64,000 bases of DNA. Origin: Algoriphagus aestuarii (GTDB lineage: Bacteria > Bacteroidota > Bacteroidia > Cytophagales > Cyclobacteriaceae). The notes under the pieces were generated by a model. It was not told the DNA's origin, did not search any database, and was given only the letters and a program-made list of their open reading frames with translations. Shown in pieces: positions 45,111-55,300 of this stretch (within the stretch, counting starts at the first letter, position 1; each line of letters opens with the position of its first letter). Location of the stretch: the NCBI GenBank assembly GCA_017051695.1, contig JAFIDK010000005.1, positions 124,001 through 188,000 of the forward strand, given 5' to 3'. A program made the position numbers and the translations under genes.

Positions 45111-46070
45111 ATGCCCATCATTCAAGATAATAAATACCGCAGACCAAAGTGGCTTTTCAATGGTCATTTAGAAACAATCTACCCGGCAATTTTCAGAAAA
45201 GTAGACTTGAAAAAGCCTGTTCGTGAAAGAATTAACACCTTAGATGGTGATTTTCTTGATTTGGATTGGTACAGACAAGGATCAAATAAACTTGTGATCA
45301 TCAACCATGGATTAGAGGGGAATAGTTCCAGGGCATATATTCTAGGCATGGCAAAAATATTTCTGGAAAATGGATATGATGTACTCTGTTGGAACTACAG
45401 GGGCTGTGGAGATGAACTTAACCAAAAGGCAATATTTTATCATTCAGGAGCTACTTATGATTTAAAAGCAATCATCGACCATGCCCAACCTGGATATGAT
45501 GAAATCAATTTGATTGGTTTTTCCCTCGGGGGAAATCTAGTATTAAAACACCTTGGTGAAACAGGAAGTCAAATCGGAAAAATCAAAAAAGGGATAGCTA
45601 TTTCAGTCCCATTACACCTTAGTAGCTCCAGTAAGAAAATTTCATCTCTCGAAAACACACTTTATTCCAAACGTTTTCTTAAAACATTAAAAAAGAAAGT
45701 AATCCAGAAATCGAAGACTCATCCAAATGATATCCCTATCCAGATGTTGAAAAACATCAAAACATTATCTGATTTTGATGATTATCTCACAGGCCCATTG
45801 CATGGGTTTTCGGATGCAGAGGAATATTATGAAGTAAATTCCTCTCTATATTTCCTCGATCAAATAAAAATACCCACCTATATCCTAAATGCCCAAAATG
45901 ATCCTTTTCTCAGTGACCTTTGTTTTCCCTGGGAGCTGGGAAAAAAACTCGAAAATGTGTACTTCGAGTTTCCTAGCCTAGGAGGTCATGTAGGATTTAC
46001 TTCTCCTAATTCAGAAAAACCTTATTATTCTGAACTTCGGGCAGTTGAATTTATAAGCAGGGATTTCTAA
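45111..46070 (+). CDS. YheT-family alpha/beta hydrolase
   Basis: This 319-residue cytoplasmic hydrolase matches the YheT/ABHD1-3 family: RPKWLFNGHLETIYPAIFRK at the N-terminus, an oxyanion region INHGLEGNSSRAYI, and the CWNYRGCGDELN strand. The nucleophile elbow is GFSLGGN, the acid residue is in LNAQNDPFL, and the catalytic His is in LGGHVGF. Eukaryotic relatives act on lipids, but the bacterial substrate is unknown. It lies 35 bases upstream of the YedK gene in the same direction. Confidence 0.92.
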   Translation: MPIIQDNKYRRPKWLFNGHLETIYPAIFRKVDLKKPVRERINTLDGDFLDLDWYRQGSNKLVIINHGLEGNSSRAYILGMAKIFLENGYDVLCWNYRGCGDELNQKAIFYHSGATYDLKAIIDHAQPGYDEINLIGFSLGGNLVLKHLGETGSQIGKIKKGIAISVPLHLSSSSKKISSLENTLYSKRFLKTLKKKVIQKSKTHPNDIPIQMLKNIKTLSDFDDYLTGPLHGFSDAEEYYEVNSSLYFLDQIKIPTYILNAQNDPFLSDLCFPWELGKKLENVYFEFPSLGGHVGFTSPNSEKPYYSELRAVEFISRDF

Positions 46071-46104
46071 CTTCCAATCCGGTAATCAACCAACCTATCA
46101 AACT

Positions 46105-46803
46105 ATGTGCGGTCGCTATTCATTGAGTAAAAGTAAAATCGAATTAGAAGAAAGATTTCAGGCAGAAATGCTTCCTGAATTCAAGCCTAGATATAATATA
46201 GCTCCAACACAATTGGTGCCTGTCATCACTTCTGGTAGTTCGAAAGGTTTCTCGTTTTTTTACTGGGGAATTACTCCTGAGTTTGGCAAAAACAAACCAG
46301 TAGCCCAAAAACTCATCAATGCGAAAGCAGAAACAGTTGATCAGAAAGTTTCTTTTAAAAGTTCTTTTCAAAAAAGGCGCTGCATCATTCCTGCCGATGG
46401 ATTTTATGAATGGAAAAAACTTGGAAAAAAAACTAAGATACCTTACCGTTTTACCTTGCGAGATACAGAGCTCTTTTCGATGGCTGGAATCTGGGAAGAA
46501 TACGAAACTTTAAACGGTGAAATCCAGCACACCTTTTTGATTTTGACCACTTCCCCAAATGAAATCGTTTCAGAAATTCATGACAGAATGCCTGTGATTT
46601 TGACCAAAGAACAAGAAAAAGTATGGCTGGACTCCTATTCAAAAGAGGAGGATTTAATGAAAATTTTAAACCCGATTTCAGCAGATTTAATGATCAGCTA
46701 TACGGTCTCTCCATTGGTGAATACAGTTCAAAATGATACTCCAGCTGTCATGAGGAAAACCTCACCGATGGATCAACACGGAAACTATACCTTATTTGGG
46801 TAA
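46105..46803 (+). CDS. SOS response-associated peptidase (YedK/HMCES family)
   Basis: YedK/HMCES proteins shield abasic sites in single-stranded DNA by a covalent link from Cys2. The 232-residue protein begins MCGRYSLSK, so Cys2 is exposed after Met removal. It also has the family residues NAKAET, CIIPADGFYEWKK and the active-site His in IHDRMPVIL. Length is normal. No LexA box was recognised upstream; SOS control is therefore not shown. It may share a transcript with the YheT hydrolase gene. Confidence 0.95.
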   Translation: MCGRYSLSKSKIELEERFQAEMLPEFKPRYNIAPTQLVPVITSGSSKGFSFFYWGITPEFGKNKPVAQKLINAKAETVDQKVSFKSSFQKRRCIIPADGFYEWKKLGKKTKIPYRFTLRDTELFSMAGIWEEYETLNGEIQHTFLILTTSPNEIVSEIHDRMPVILTKEQEKVWLDSYSKEEDLMKILNPISADLMISYTVSPLVNTVQNDTPAVMRKTSPMDQHGNYTLFG

Positions 46804-46889
46804 TTGAACATTTTTGCCTGCGAACAAGTCTTTTGTATAAGTTATAAAATTGTACATCCTTATTTTTTTTATCTAAACCCAAAATAGAA

Positions 46890-47888
46890 ATGAAGAGATC
46901 AAAAATTCTTGGAGTTGGACATAGCTTACCTGATAGAATTGTGACGAACGAGGAACTTTCTGAGGTAATGGACACCAACAATGAGTGGATTGTCGAAAGA
47001 ACGGGAATTGAGCAAAGAAGGTGGTTTACTCCTGGAGTGGATACCGTCACCAGTTTATCAAAAAAGGCCTCGCTTCAGGCCTTAGAAAGAGCGGGAATTG
47101 AAGCAAGTGAGTTGGATTTTATCGTTTTTGCCACCATCACACCCGACTATTATGTGCCTGGAAATGGGGTTTTACTTCAGCGTGAATTAGGCATTCCGGG
47201 AATTGGCGCATTAGATATCCGAAATGCTTGTTCTGGATTTATCTATGCACTTTCTGTCGCTGACCAATTCATCAAAACAGGCATGTATCAAAGAATTCTG
47301 GTGGTGGGAGCAGAAATCCAGTCTTCTGGACTAGATAAAAGTGATGAAGGAAGGTCAAGCGCTGTTATTTTTGCTGATGGAGCAGGAGCCGTGGTTTTGG
47401 GGACTTCAAGTGATGAAAATTCTGGAATACTATCTACTCATCTTCATGCCGATGGTACTTATGCAGAAGAATTGTACTGCAAAGATCCGGGAAGTTCCAG
47501 AGAAGATAGGTTTTCTCAGGAACTATTTGACTCTGGTAGTTTTTTTCTGAAAATGAATGGAAATGTTGTCTTTAAACATGCAGTAGTCCGGTTTATAGAA
47601 GTAATCAATGAAGCCTTAAAAGCCAATAATCTATCCAAAGAAAATATAGATCTTTTGGTTCCTCATCAGGCAAATCTCCGAATCAGTCAGTATATCCAGC
47701 AAAAGTTAGAATTTCCAGATGAAAAAGTTTTTAACAATATCATGACTTTGGGAAATACTACCGGAGCCACCATTCCTATCGCGTTGAGCGAAGCTTGGGA
47801 ACAAGGAAGGATCAAACCTGGAGACCTGATTTGTTTGGCAGCATTTGGTTCAGGATTCACTTGGGCCTCTGCTCTATTGAAGTGGTAG
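46890..47888 (+). CDS. fabH: 3-oxoacyl-[acyl-carrier-protein] synthase III
   Basis: FabH starts type II fatty acid synthesis by condensing an acyl-CoA primer with malonyl-ACP. The 332-residue protein carries the Cys-His-Asn triad: Cys114 in RNACSGFIYAL, His in LLVPHQANLRI and Asn in MTLGNTTGATIPIAL. In Bacteroidota this enzyme often uses branched primers, but specificity cannot be read from sequence here. It is well away from the acpP-fabF cluster at 5 kb. A short unknown gene follows after one base. Confidence 0.96.
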   Translation: MKRSKILGVGHSLPDRIVTNEELSEVMDTNNEWIVERTGIEQRRWFTPGVDTVTSLSKKASLQALERAGIEASELDFIVFATITPDYYVPGNGVLLQRELGIPGIGALDIRNACSGFIYALSVADQFIKTGMYQRILVVGAEIQSSGLDKSDEGRSSAVIFADGAGAVVLGTSSDENSGILSTHLHADGTYAEELYCKDPGSSREDRFSQELFDSGSFFLKMNGNVVFKHAVVRFIEVINEALKANNLSKENIDLLVPHQANLRISQYIQQKLEFPDEKVFNNIMTLGNTTGATIPIALSEAWEQGRIKPGDLICLAAFGSGFTWASALLKW

Positions 47889-47889
47889 C

Positions 47890-48459
47890 ATGACAAAATC
47901 TACTAACAGTCCAGATTTGGATCTATGGAAAGATCAGGAATTATTCAAAAAGCAACATCGGTTAAAGCTTCAGTTTTGGGAGATACTTTCATTGATCGCA
48001 GAGGGAATTTCTGATCAGTCACTTTCAGAAATAAGTAAAAAACACAAATCGATCAAGCTTTCGCGTGGCAATGACCTATTGGGAATGCCCTACCATGTAT
48101 TGGATATCATCAGAGATTTTGATCCAGTAGACGGGCTGAATATCCGTGTTCTTAACTGGTTTGGAACCGGGATTTACCTATTTCTTATTATGGGTAAGAA
48201 AAAATATGAAGTAACGAGCTCCTTCCCTTTGGAAAACAATTTTTTCCTCAGTTTAACTGATAGTCCATGGGATTATCCAGGAATGATTCTAGAAAACCAA
48301 AAAACAAAAACCCCTAAAAAAGAGCATCTTACCAAAGAAAATCATTTAGTTTGGTTTAAAGAAATTCCGATTAGCGGGGGAAAAGAAGAAATCATCTATA
48401 CAATATCGGAGCAAATAAGTACGTGTATAAATGAATTATCTACTATTCTCAGAAGATAG
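47890..48459 (+). CDS. Conserved-looking protein of unknown function
   Basis: I do not recognise this 189-residue protein. It has no signal peptide; one moderately hydrophobic stretch (NWFGTGIYLFLIMG, near residue 95) looks like a buried strand and not a membrane helix. Notable segments are HRLKLQFWEILSLIAEGIS at ~25-42, SRGNDLLGMPYHVLDIIRDFD at ~58-78, and the late HLVWFKEIPI. The 'RGNDLxGxPYxVLDxxRDF' block looks like a conserved core. It begins one base after the fabH stop, so it is almost certainly co-transcribed with fabH. Confidence 0.7.
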   Translation: MTKSTNSPDLDLWKDQELFKKQHRLKLQFWEILSLIAEGISDQSLSEISKKHKSIKLSRGNDLLGMPYHVLDIIRDFDPVDGLNIRVLNWFGTGIYLFLIMGKKKYEVTSSFPLENNFFLSLTDSPWDYPGMILENQKTKTPKKEHLTKENHLVWFKEIPISGGKEEIIYTISEQISTCINELSTILRR

Positions 48460-48581
48460 AAATAATTAATTTTAAAACTGGAATCCGCTAAAACCGTAAA
48501 ATTAATTCGATTGACTTTAGAGAATTCATTAAATTAAGTCAAATGCTTTTTCATTTAATCACCAGAAAGAATAGTATCTAT

Positions 48582-50144
48582 ATGAAATATATCCTGATCC
48601 TAGGTATCTTCTTATTATCATCGCCTCTTTTCGCCCAGCAATCTTCTGTGGTTAAAATGTACAGCCCGGATTCCTCGATCATGGCTACTGGAGTTTTAGA
48701 TGGCGTAGCTAAAGTAGGACTTTGGAAATATTATAATCCAAAAACCAATCAGTTGATTTCTGAGGGAACATTTAAAAATGGACTTAGAGACGGACAATGG
48801 ACTTCATTCAACACCAGAGGTCAAAAAAAAGTAGTTGCTGAATATAAGGACGGAAAGTTATTTGGCCCTGCTCAAGTGTATGATTTAGATGGTGCACTGG
48901 TTTCCCAGATGATTTTCCAAGACAGCGTTTTGGTAGGTCAATTTGTAGAATATTATGGCAAGACAGGGACACCTGATTATATTTCTCCAAAGCAAGTAAA
49001 AAAAGAAGGTTCCTATGATAACGGGATGAAAACTGGCCAGTGGGTTACCTATCATGAGTTTGGAGAACCAGCCATTGTTGAATTCTTCAAGGAAAATAAA
49101 AGAGAAGGTCCTTATTTAGAATACGATCAGGAAGGAATTTTGACGGTGGAAACTACCTATGTTAACGGGCAATTAGATGGAGATTTCAAAAGATATTTCT
49201 ACCCTAACAGGCCCATAGAAGTTGGAAAATATTCAAATGGGAACAAAATCGGAGTCTGGAAAAGGTATTATCCTGAAAACAACCGGATCGAAGCCGAAGA
49301 ACAGTTTGATAATGCGGGAAGGAAGAATGGTGATTGGAAATATTACTATGATAATGGAAGAATAGCCCGCGTAGAAAAATATAAAAACGGGATTGCAATT
49401 GGCACTTGGGAAGAGTATTTTCCTGACAAATCACTTTCAAAAAGACAATCGTTTGACCTAGGGGTACCTCAAGGTGAATACGTAGAATATCACCAATCGG
49501 GAAAACTTTCTGTATCCGGGCAGTATACTTCAGGTATGAAAACGGGACTCTGGAAAAATTTCTTTCCTGATGGAGAACTATATTCTATAGGGGAATATCG
49601 AAATGATCTACAAACGGGGAACTGGAAGTATTTTAATAAAATCGGAATTCTTATTGCAGAAGGAAAATTCAACCTGGGATTGGAAGAAGGACAATGGTTT
49701 TATTATTACGACGGTGGTCAACTAAAATCCGTTGGATCCTACAAACTAGGCCTAGAAGATGGGATTTGGGGCTTATTTTATGACAACAAAAAACTTACAC
49801 AGGAAGAGTTTTGGGATTCAGGCAAGCTTCTGAATGTAGGAAACTATCTATCGTATGACGGAAATAGTACTTACGAAAAAGGAACTCTGAAAGATGGAAA
49901 CGGAACAAGGCTCACCTACTATGTGACCGGAAAAAAAGAATCTGAGGGAAGTTACAAAGGAGGAAAAGCTGAAGGTACCTGGATTTTTTATCATGAAAAC
50001 GGGAGGAAAGCTTCAGAAGGCTCTATGGTAGAAGGAAAAAAAGAAGGCGTTTGGAGATATTATAATCCCTCCGGAAGATTAGAAGACCTTATCAATTATA
50101 AAAATGATGAAATTATCGAAGATCAACCCTTAAACAATTTCTAA
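48582..50144 (+). CDS. Exported YwqK/MORN-repeat protein
   Basis: From the ATG at 48582 the 520-residue protein has a signal peptide (MKYILILGIFLLSSPLFAQQ). It is then built of about 20 repeats of ~23 residues following the pattern G-x-W-x-Y-Y/F-x(3)-G-x(4)-E-x-x-Y-x(2)-G. This is the MORN-like YwqK repeat that databases label 'antitoxin'. No toxin gene is next to it and the protein is exported, so the antitoxin label should not be taken as function. An ATG at 48543 would place 13 residues before the signal. Such repeats form elongated beta sheets and may bind lipids or surface partners. Confidence 0.85.
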   Translation: MKYILILGIFLLSSPLFAQQSSVVKMYSPDSSIMATGVLDGVAKVGLWKYYNPKTNQLISEGTFKNGLRDGQWTSFNTRGQKKVVAEYKDGKLFGPAQVYDLDGALVSQMIFQDSVLVGQFVEYYGKTGTPDYISPKQVKKEGSYDNGMKTGQWVTYHEFGEPAIVEFFKENKREGPYLEYDQEGILTVETTYVNGQLDGDFKRYFYPNRPIEVGKYSNGNKIGVWKRYYPENNRIEAEEQFDNAGRKNGDWKYYYDNGRIARVEKYKNGIAIGTWEEYFPDKSLSKRQSFDLGVPQGEYVEYHQSGKLSVSGQYTSGMKTGLWKNFFPDGELYSIGEYRNDLQTGNWKYFNKIGILIAEGKFNLGLEEGQWFYYYDGGQLKSVGSYKLGLEDGIWGLFYDNKKLTQEEFWDSGKLLNVGNYLSYDGNSTYEKGTLKDGNGTRLTYYVTGKKESEGSYKGGKAEGTWIFYHENGRKASEGSMVEGKKEGVWRYYNPSGRLEDLINYKNDEIIEDQPLNNF

Positions 50145-50320
50145 AAAATTCTTTTAAATTTTCAGACCAATCAAAACGTTTTTTGCATATAAAATTTTGA
50201 TGTTTAGATATTTATAATTAAATTCAATCACTCTTTAAACTTGTCCGATAGACATTTTTTAAACTGTATTAGTAAATTTTAAGGGTGATTGAGCTACGGA
50301 CTGACTTAACAAAATTTTTT

Positions 50321-50347
50321 AGCCCGGATTTTTCCGGGCTTTTTTTA
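50321..50347 (+). terminator. Rho-independent terminator
   Basis: A perfect 7-bp stem (AGCCCGG / CCGGGCT, 50321-50340) with a six-base loop is followed by seven T residues. It is 176 bases after the YwqK-protein stop and abuts the stop of the convergent cupin gene. Confidence 0.88.
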
Positions 50348-50866
50348 TGACCTCGAATAATCATCCTCGAGCCTCACTATATCTTCTTCATTGGATGGAT
50401 TTTCTGGATCTGAGTGCATCCAGATTTCAGCCACTATTCCCCAATTTTCGGAACCGATAAGCCTATGTCTTTCACCCATTTTTAAAGAAATCGTTTCTCC
50501 CAATATTAAATTTACTGCCGGACCTTGTTCATCTGTTAGACTTTTCGAGATCAAAGCATCCCCAGCCACCAACTTCCATATTTCAGATCTTCTAAAATGA
50601 TACTGCCAGGAAAGTCTCGCTCCCGGAGCAACGAGAAGTAATTTTGGAGAAAGTTTTAACTGCAACTGTTCATCCGAAAGCGACACTTCATCGAAAAATC
50701 TATTTTTAAATTTTTGAATCTGCTTTTCGTTCAAGACAAAGAAGCCACCCCAAGGTCTGGTTTGATCGATTTTTTCTACCTCAAACCCCTCTTCATTTAA
50801 AAAATCCTCGATTTTTTTAAATACCTCTGCCTTTGTAAGATCAGGAAAAATGTCAATTTCTATCAT
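50345..50866 (-). CDS. Cupin protein related to type II mannose-6-phosphate isomerase
   Basis: This 173-residue protein ends with a cupin barrel that resembles the C-terminal isomerase domain of GDP-mannose pyrophosphorylase/mannose-6-phosphate isomerase fusions. ARLSWQYHFRRSEIWKLVAGDA holds metal-binding His and Glu residues, and MGERHRLIGSENWGIVAEIW supplies the second His. IVRLEDDYSR follows. The N-terminal ~45 residues (FKKIEDFLNEEGFEVEKID, then RPWGGFFVL) resemble the lead-in of similar short cupins. Isomerase activity on a hexose or heptose phosphate is possible but unproven. The gene stands alone between convergent and divergent neighbours. Confidence 0.78.
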   Translation of the reverse strand: MIEIDIFPDLTKAEVFKKIEDFLNEEGFEVEKIDQTRPWGGFFVLNEKQIQKFKNRFFDEVSLSDEQLQLKLSPKLLLVAPGARLSWQYHFRRSEIWKLVAGDALISKSLTDEQGPAVNLILGETISLKMGERHRLIGSENWGIVAEIWMHSDPENPSNEEDIVRLEDDYSRS

Positions 50867-51025
50867 ATTTCTAATTTCAGTTAATAACCAAAATTAGCAA
50901 AAAATTGATTTTTAATCAGAAATTGAATCCAATGATTCCTCAAATCTTTTATTGAAATAAATTGATTTCAGTAATAAATCCGAATTCTTATCTCTCGACT
51001 TCTTCGGTTTATATATTTTTTTATG

Positions 51026-51057
51026 AAAGTACTTTTTTCAAACTCAAAAAATACTTT
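51026..51057. promoter_or_regulatory. Inverted repeat, candidate operator of the ROK regulator
   Basis: AAAGTA-c-TTTTTT (51026-51038) and AAAAAA-TACTTT (51046-51057) are inverted copies with one extra base in the left arm and a seven-base centre. The element lies 23 bases before the ROK regulator ATG, just downstream of a TATATTTT box. NagC/Mlc-type ROK repressors bind A/T-rich palindromes of similar size, so autoregulation is likely but inferred. Confidence 0.5.
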
Positions 51058-51079
51058 AATTGAAAGATAATTTTACCAT

Positions 51080-52327
51080 ATGCATCTAATAAACCCACAG
51101 GAAGTAATTGATAAAATGGACGGTGTCGTCGAAATCAAAAGCTACCTAAACAAGATAAAAATAATTAAAAACCTCTACCTAAAAGGTGCCAATACTGCTA
51201 GTGAAATCTGTTCAGAAGTCGGTATTTCTCTCCCCACTGTCAATGCTTTGTTAGGTGATTTAATGAACTCAGGTGAGGTCATTAAACATGGAAGAGCTGA
51301 GTCACAAGGAGGCAGGAAACCGGATCTATATAGACTTGCAGAGGACGCTTTTTATGTTTTGTCGGTAGATTTATCACGATTTCAAGTGAATCTTGCTTTG
51401 TATTCCTGCAATCAAGAACTTGCCTTTCCCAAAGAGAGTCATAAAATCACCTTAAACAACGAAAAGGAGACATTTGATCAACTATGTGAGTTGATCGAGG
51501 CTTATTTAAAAAACACCGGGATTAAGTCAGAGAAAATCATTGCTATAGGATTTTCTATGCCAGGATTAATTGATTCTGTGGGAGGTGTAAATTATACTTA
51601 TCTACGATTTGGTAAGAAAACACTTCTTGAAAGTTTAGAAGAGAGATTTGCTAAGAAAATTTTCTTGGAGAATGACGCAAGGGCCATGACTTTGGCGGAA
51701 TTCAAATTTGGTTCTGACCATTCTCATAAAAATGTACTTGGCATATTTGTAGGTTGGGGCATCGGTTTGGGAATCATCATAGATGGAAAAATTTATCAGG
51801 GAGCCTCAGGTTTCGCTGGAGAGTTTTCACACTCTCCCATTTTCGAATCCAGAGATGTTACCTGTACCTGTGGAAAGAAAGGATGCCTCGAATCCGTATC
51901 CTCAGGAACAGCCATTGTCAGAATGGCCGAAGATGCAATTAAATTAGATAAAGACAGCATATTGGCAAGGATGGTTCGTGATCATCAAGGTGAACTAGAG
52001 CCAGCGCTAGTGGTAGAGGCTGCATTGGCAGGAGACCAAAGAGCGATTACAATTCTCTCCGAAGCCGGTTTGGACTTAGGCAGAGGGATTTCAATCCTCA
52101 TCCAGCTTTTGAACCCAGAACTGATCATCATAGGAGGATCTGTCGCGGAAGCCAATCAATATTTGATAACTCCGATTCAGCAAGCATTGAATATCTATAG
52201 CATGGCAAAATCCCGAGAAAGATCACAGTTGGCATTATACCAATTAGGTGAAGATGTGGGACTTTTAGGAGGTGTAGCAGTAGTCAATGAAAAGCTGTTT
52301 GAAGATGTTATCAACCGATTGAATTAA
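51080..52327 (+). CDS. ROK family transcriptional regulator (NagC/Mlc type)
   Basis: The 415-residue protein has an N-terminal winged helix at ~20-80 (GANTASEICSEVGISLPTVNALLGDLMNSGEV, GGRKPDLYRLA). A ROK sugar-binding domain follows with VDLSRFQVN, GFSMPGLID, ENDARAMTLAEF and GWGIGLGIIIDGKIYQG. The zinc motif CTCGKKGCLE is near residue 270. Such regulators sense a sugar or sugar phosphate and repress uptake and degradation genes. It heads a rightward series with the ASPIC-protein gene 20 bases downstream, and an A/T-rich palindrome precedes it. The PUL-like genes at 51-64 kb are its probable targets. Confidence 0.92.
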   Translation: MHLINPQEVIDKMDGVVEIKSYLNKIKIIKNLYLKGANTASEICSEVGISLPTVNALLGDLMNSGEVIKHGRAESQGGRKPDLYRLAEDAFYVLSVDLSRFQVNLALYSCNQELAFPKESHKITLNNEKETFDQLCELIEAYLKNTGIKSEKIIAIGFSMPGLIDSVGGVNYTYLRFGKKTLLESLEERFAKKIFLENDARAMTLAEFKFGSDHSHKNVLGIFVGWGIGLGIIIDGKIYQGASGFAGEFSHSPIFESRDVTCTCGKKGCLESVSSGTAIVRMAEDAIKLDKDSILARMVRDHQGELEPALVVEAALAGDQRAITILSEAGLDLGRGISILIQLLNPELIIIGGSVAEANQYLITPIQQALNIYSMAKSRERSQLALYQLGEDVGLLGGVAVVNEKLFEDVINRLN

Positions 52328-52347
52328 ATTTCTTCAATCCCAAAACC

Positions 52348-55300
52348 ATGTATTCCAATCTTAAATCCAAGACAATATCCATTGTATTTGGATTTTTCAT
52401 CTTATTCAATTTATCCGATGAGCTATCAGCTCAGCAAGGAAACTTTACTCTTTTTGAGAAAGTTTCGAATAGAAAATCAGGTATTACTTTCAAAAACCAA
52501 CTAAAAGAGGACGACAAAAACAACATTCTCCGATATGAGTATTTTTACAACGGGGGTGGCGTAGCTGTTGGAGATTTGGATAATGATGGATTCGATGACT
52601 TGTTTCTGACAGGCAACATGGTTTCCAACAAAGTTTACAAAAACCTGGGAAACTGGAAGTTTGAAGATAAAACTAAAGAAGCTGGCATATCCGGTAAAGA
52701 GGTCTGGACTACTGGTGTAGCCATGGCTGATGTCAATTCGGATGGATTGTTGGATATTTATGTTTGCTATTCTGGAAAGGGGAAACCCGACAATAGGAAA
52801 AATGAACTTTGGATCAATCATGGAGATTTTAACTTCACAGAGGAAGCTGAGACATTTGGACTAGCCGACGTATCTAACAGCACTCAGGCTTTATTTTTCG
52901 ATTTTGACAGGGATGGAGACTTGGATATGTACCTTCTCAATCACCATATTGAAGTCATTAATGAACTTGAATTCAGCGAAGTCAAAAACATCCGGCATCC
53001 ATATGCAGGGGATAAACTGTATCGCAATGACAATGGTAAATTCACAGATATCAGTGAAAGTGCAGGTATAAAAGGATCAGCTTTAGGCTTTGGACTATCA
53101 GTGATCGCTTCTGACATCAATCAAGATGGCTGGATGGACCTTTTGGTCACCAACGATTATATAGAGCCTGACTATGTTTACATCAATCAAAAAGACGGAA
53201 CATTTAAAGACGAAATGGAGGAATATTTCCAGCACATTTCCCATTTCTCGATGGGTTCTGATATTTCTGACATAAATAATGATGGGAAATTGGACATCTA
53301 TACCTTGGACATGTTGCCTAAGGATAATAAGCGTCAAAAGCTCCTATATGGCCCTGAAAATTACGAGCAATATGCCTTGATGATCCAGGAAGGGTTTTAT
53401 CATCAAAACATGAGAAATATGCTTCAGCTCAATTTAGGCTCTGGAAATTTCTCGGAAATTGCTCAACTATCAAATATTTCAAATAGTGATTGGAGTTGGT
53501 CTGCCTTGTTTTTTGATGCAACAAATAATGGAAATAAAGACTTATTTATCACCAATGGGTACTACCGGGATTATACAAATCGGGATTTCCTGAAGTACAA
53601 GGGAGATTACTATTTCCAAAAAGCTGTCGCAAACGAAAAAGCTGATACACTAAATTTGGTCACGAGCATGACCTCGACCCCTATTCCTAACTATATTTTT
53701 GAAAATGGCGGAGATCTTCAATTTCAGGACCACTCTATCGATTGGGGGTTTTCAGAAAAAGGATTTTCATCTGGAGCTGCATATGCTGATCTGGACAATG
53801 ATGGGGATTTGGATTTAGTAGTGAGTAACCTCAATGATTTTGCAGGTATTTATGAGAATAAGAGTTCAAAAAAGAATTGGATACAACTAATATTTGAGTC
53901 TGACAGTAAGAATAAATTGGCTATTGGAGCACGGGTAGAGGTGATAACCGATAGTCAATCACAGGTTTTGGAGGTCCAACCTGTCAGAGGTTTTCAGTCT
54001 TCTGTCAGTCCAAGGTTGCATTTTGGTTTAGGTGATCAGCAATCAATCAAGGAACTCATTATCAATTGGCCAGATGGAACATTTCAGAAAATTGAAAACA
54101 TTTCACCAAATCAGTTATTGAAGATTCGTCAAGAGGGCACAAATGTCAGCAGTACAGAAAATATCAAAGCTGAGCCTTTCCTAATTCCAACCAATTCGAC
54201 TCCTCCATACACACCGATTCAGGACAATTTCAACGATTTTAAGAGACAGCCATTGATGCTAACCATGGCTAGTTACATTGACCCAATATTTGCTCAAGGA
54301 GATTTGGACAATGATGGAAACCCAGAGGTGTTTATTGGCGGAACAAAGGGTCAAGCAGGAAAAATCTATTCCTACACCAATCAACGCTGGATACCATTCA
54401 ATGGATTTAAATCTACACCGGACTTTACAGATGCCATTGCGATTTTTGAAGATTTTAATGGAGACGGATTTCAGGATCTATTCGTAGGAAGCGGTGGTTA
54501 TCATGACTATATCGGCTCAGATTTATCCCTTCAAGACCGAATGTATCTGAATGACGGAAATGGGAATTTGAAAAGACTTACAAGTTTTCCAGATTATAAA
54601 TTCAGTACCGGCACTGCTCAGGCGATCGATGTAAATGCTGATGGTGTTTTGGATTTGTTCGTAGGAGCAAAATTAATCCCAGGTCGATATCCTATCATCC
54701 CAGAAAGTAAAGTTCTGATCAATGACGGGCTTGGAAACTTCACCATCGCCAATGGAATGCTTCCTGAAGAGGGGAAAATCGGCATTCTCACCGCCTCAGA
54801 AAAACTCGATCTAAATAAAGATGGGAAAATGGATTTGGTTTTGGCAGGCGAATTCCTACCGGTTACATTTTTGATCAATACAGGATCTGGATTTGAAAAC
54901 AAGACTTCTGAATATTTAAATCAGTCGATTTCGGGATGGTACGGAAGCCTGGCAAAAGCAGATATGGATGGGGACGGAGACTTCGATTTAATAGCAGGTA
55001 ATTTTGGGTTTAACTCCCAATTTGAGGCCAATGAAAACAAAGTTCTCCGACTTTATGCCTCTGATTTTGATCAAAATGGATCAATTGATCCAATTCTAGA
55101 ATGTTTTGTTGGTGATAAAATGTATCCATTTCCAAGTCGGGATGAACTTCTGGACCAAATGGCAAGCATGCGAAGTAAATTCACTGATTATGCTTCCTAT
55201 TCTACTGCCACGATGGAGGATTTATTCACCACTCAGCAGCTAGAAAACGCCCAAATCCTTGAGGCAAATTCCTTAGAATCTATTTACCTCGAAAATAAAG

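Noticed and set aside
48582-50144. A toxin-antitoxin module at the YwqK-repeat gene
   Set aside because: The protein is exported and no small toxin-like gene lies on either side.
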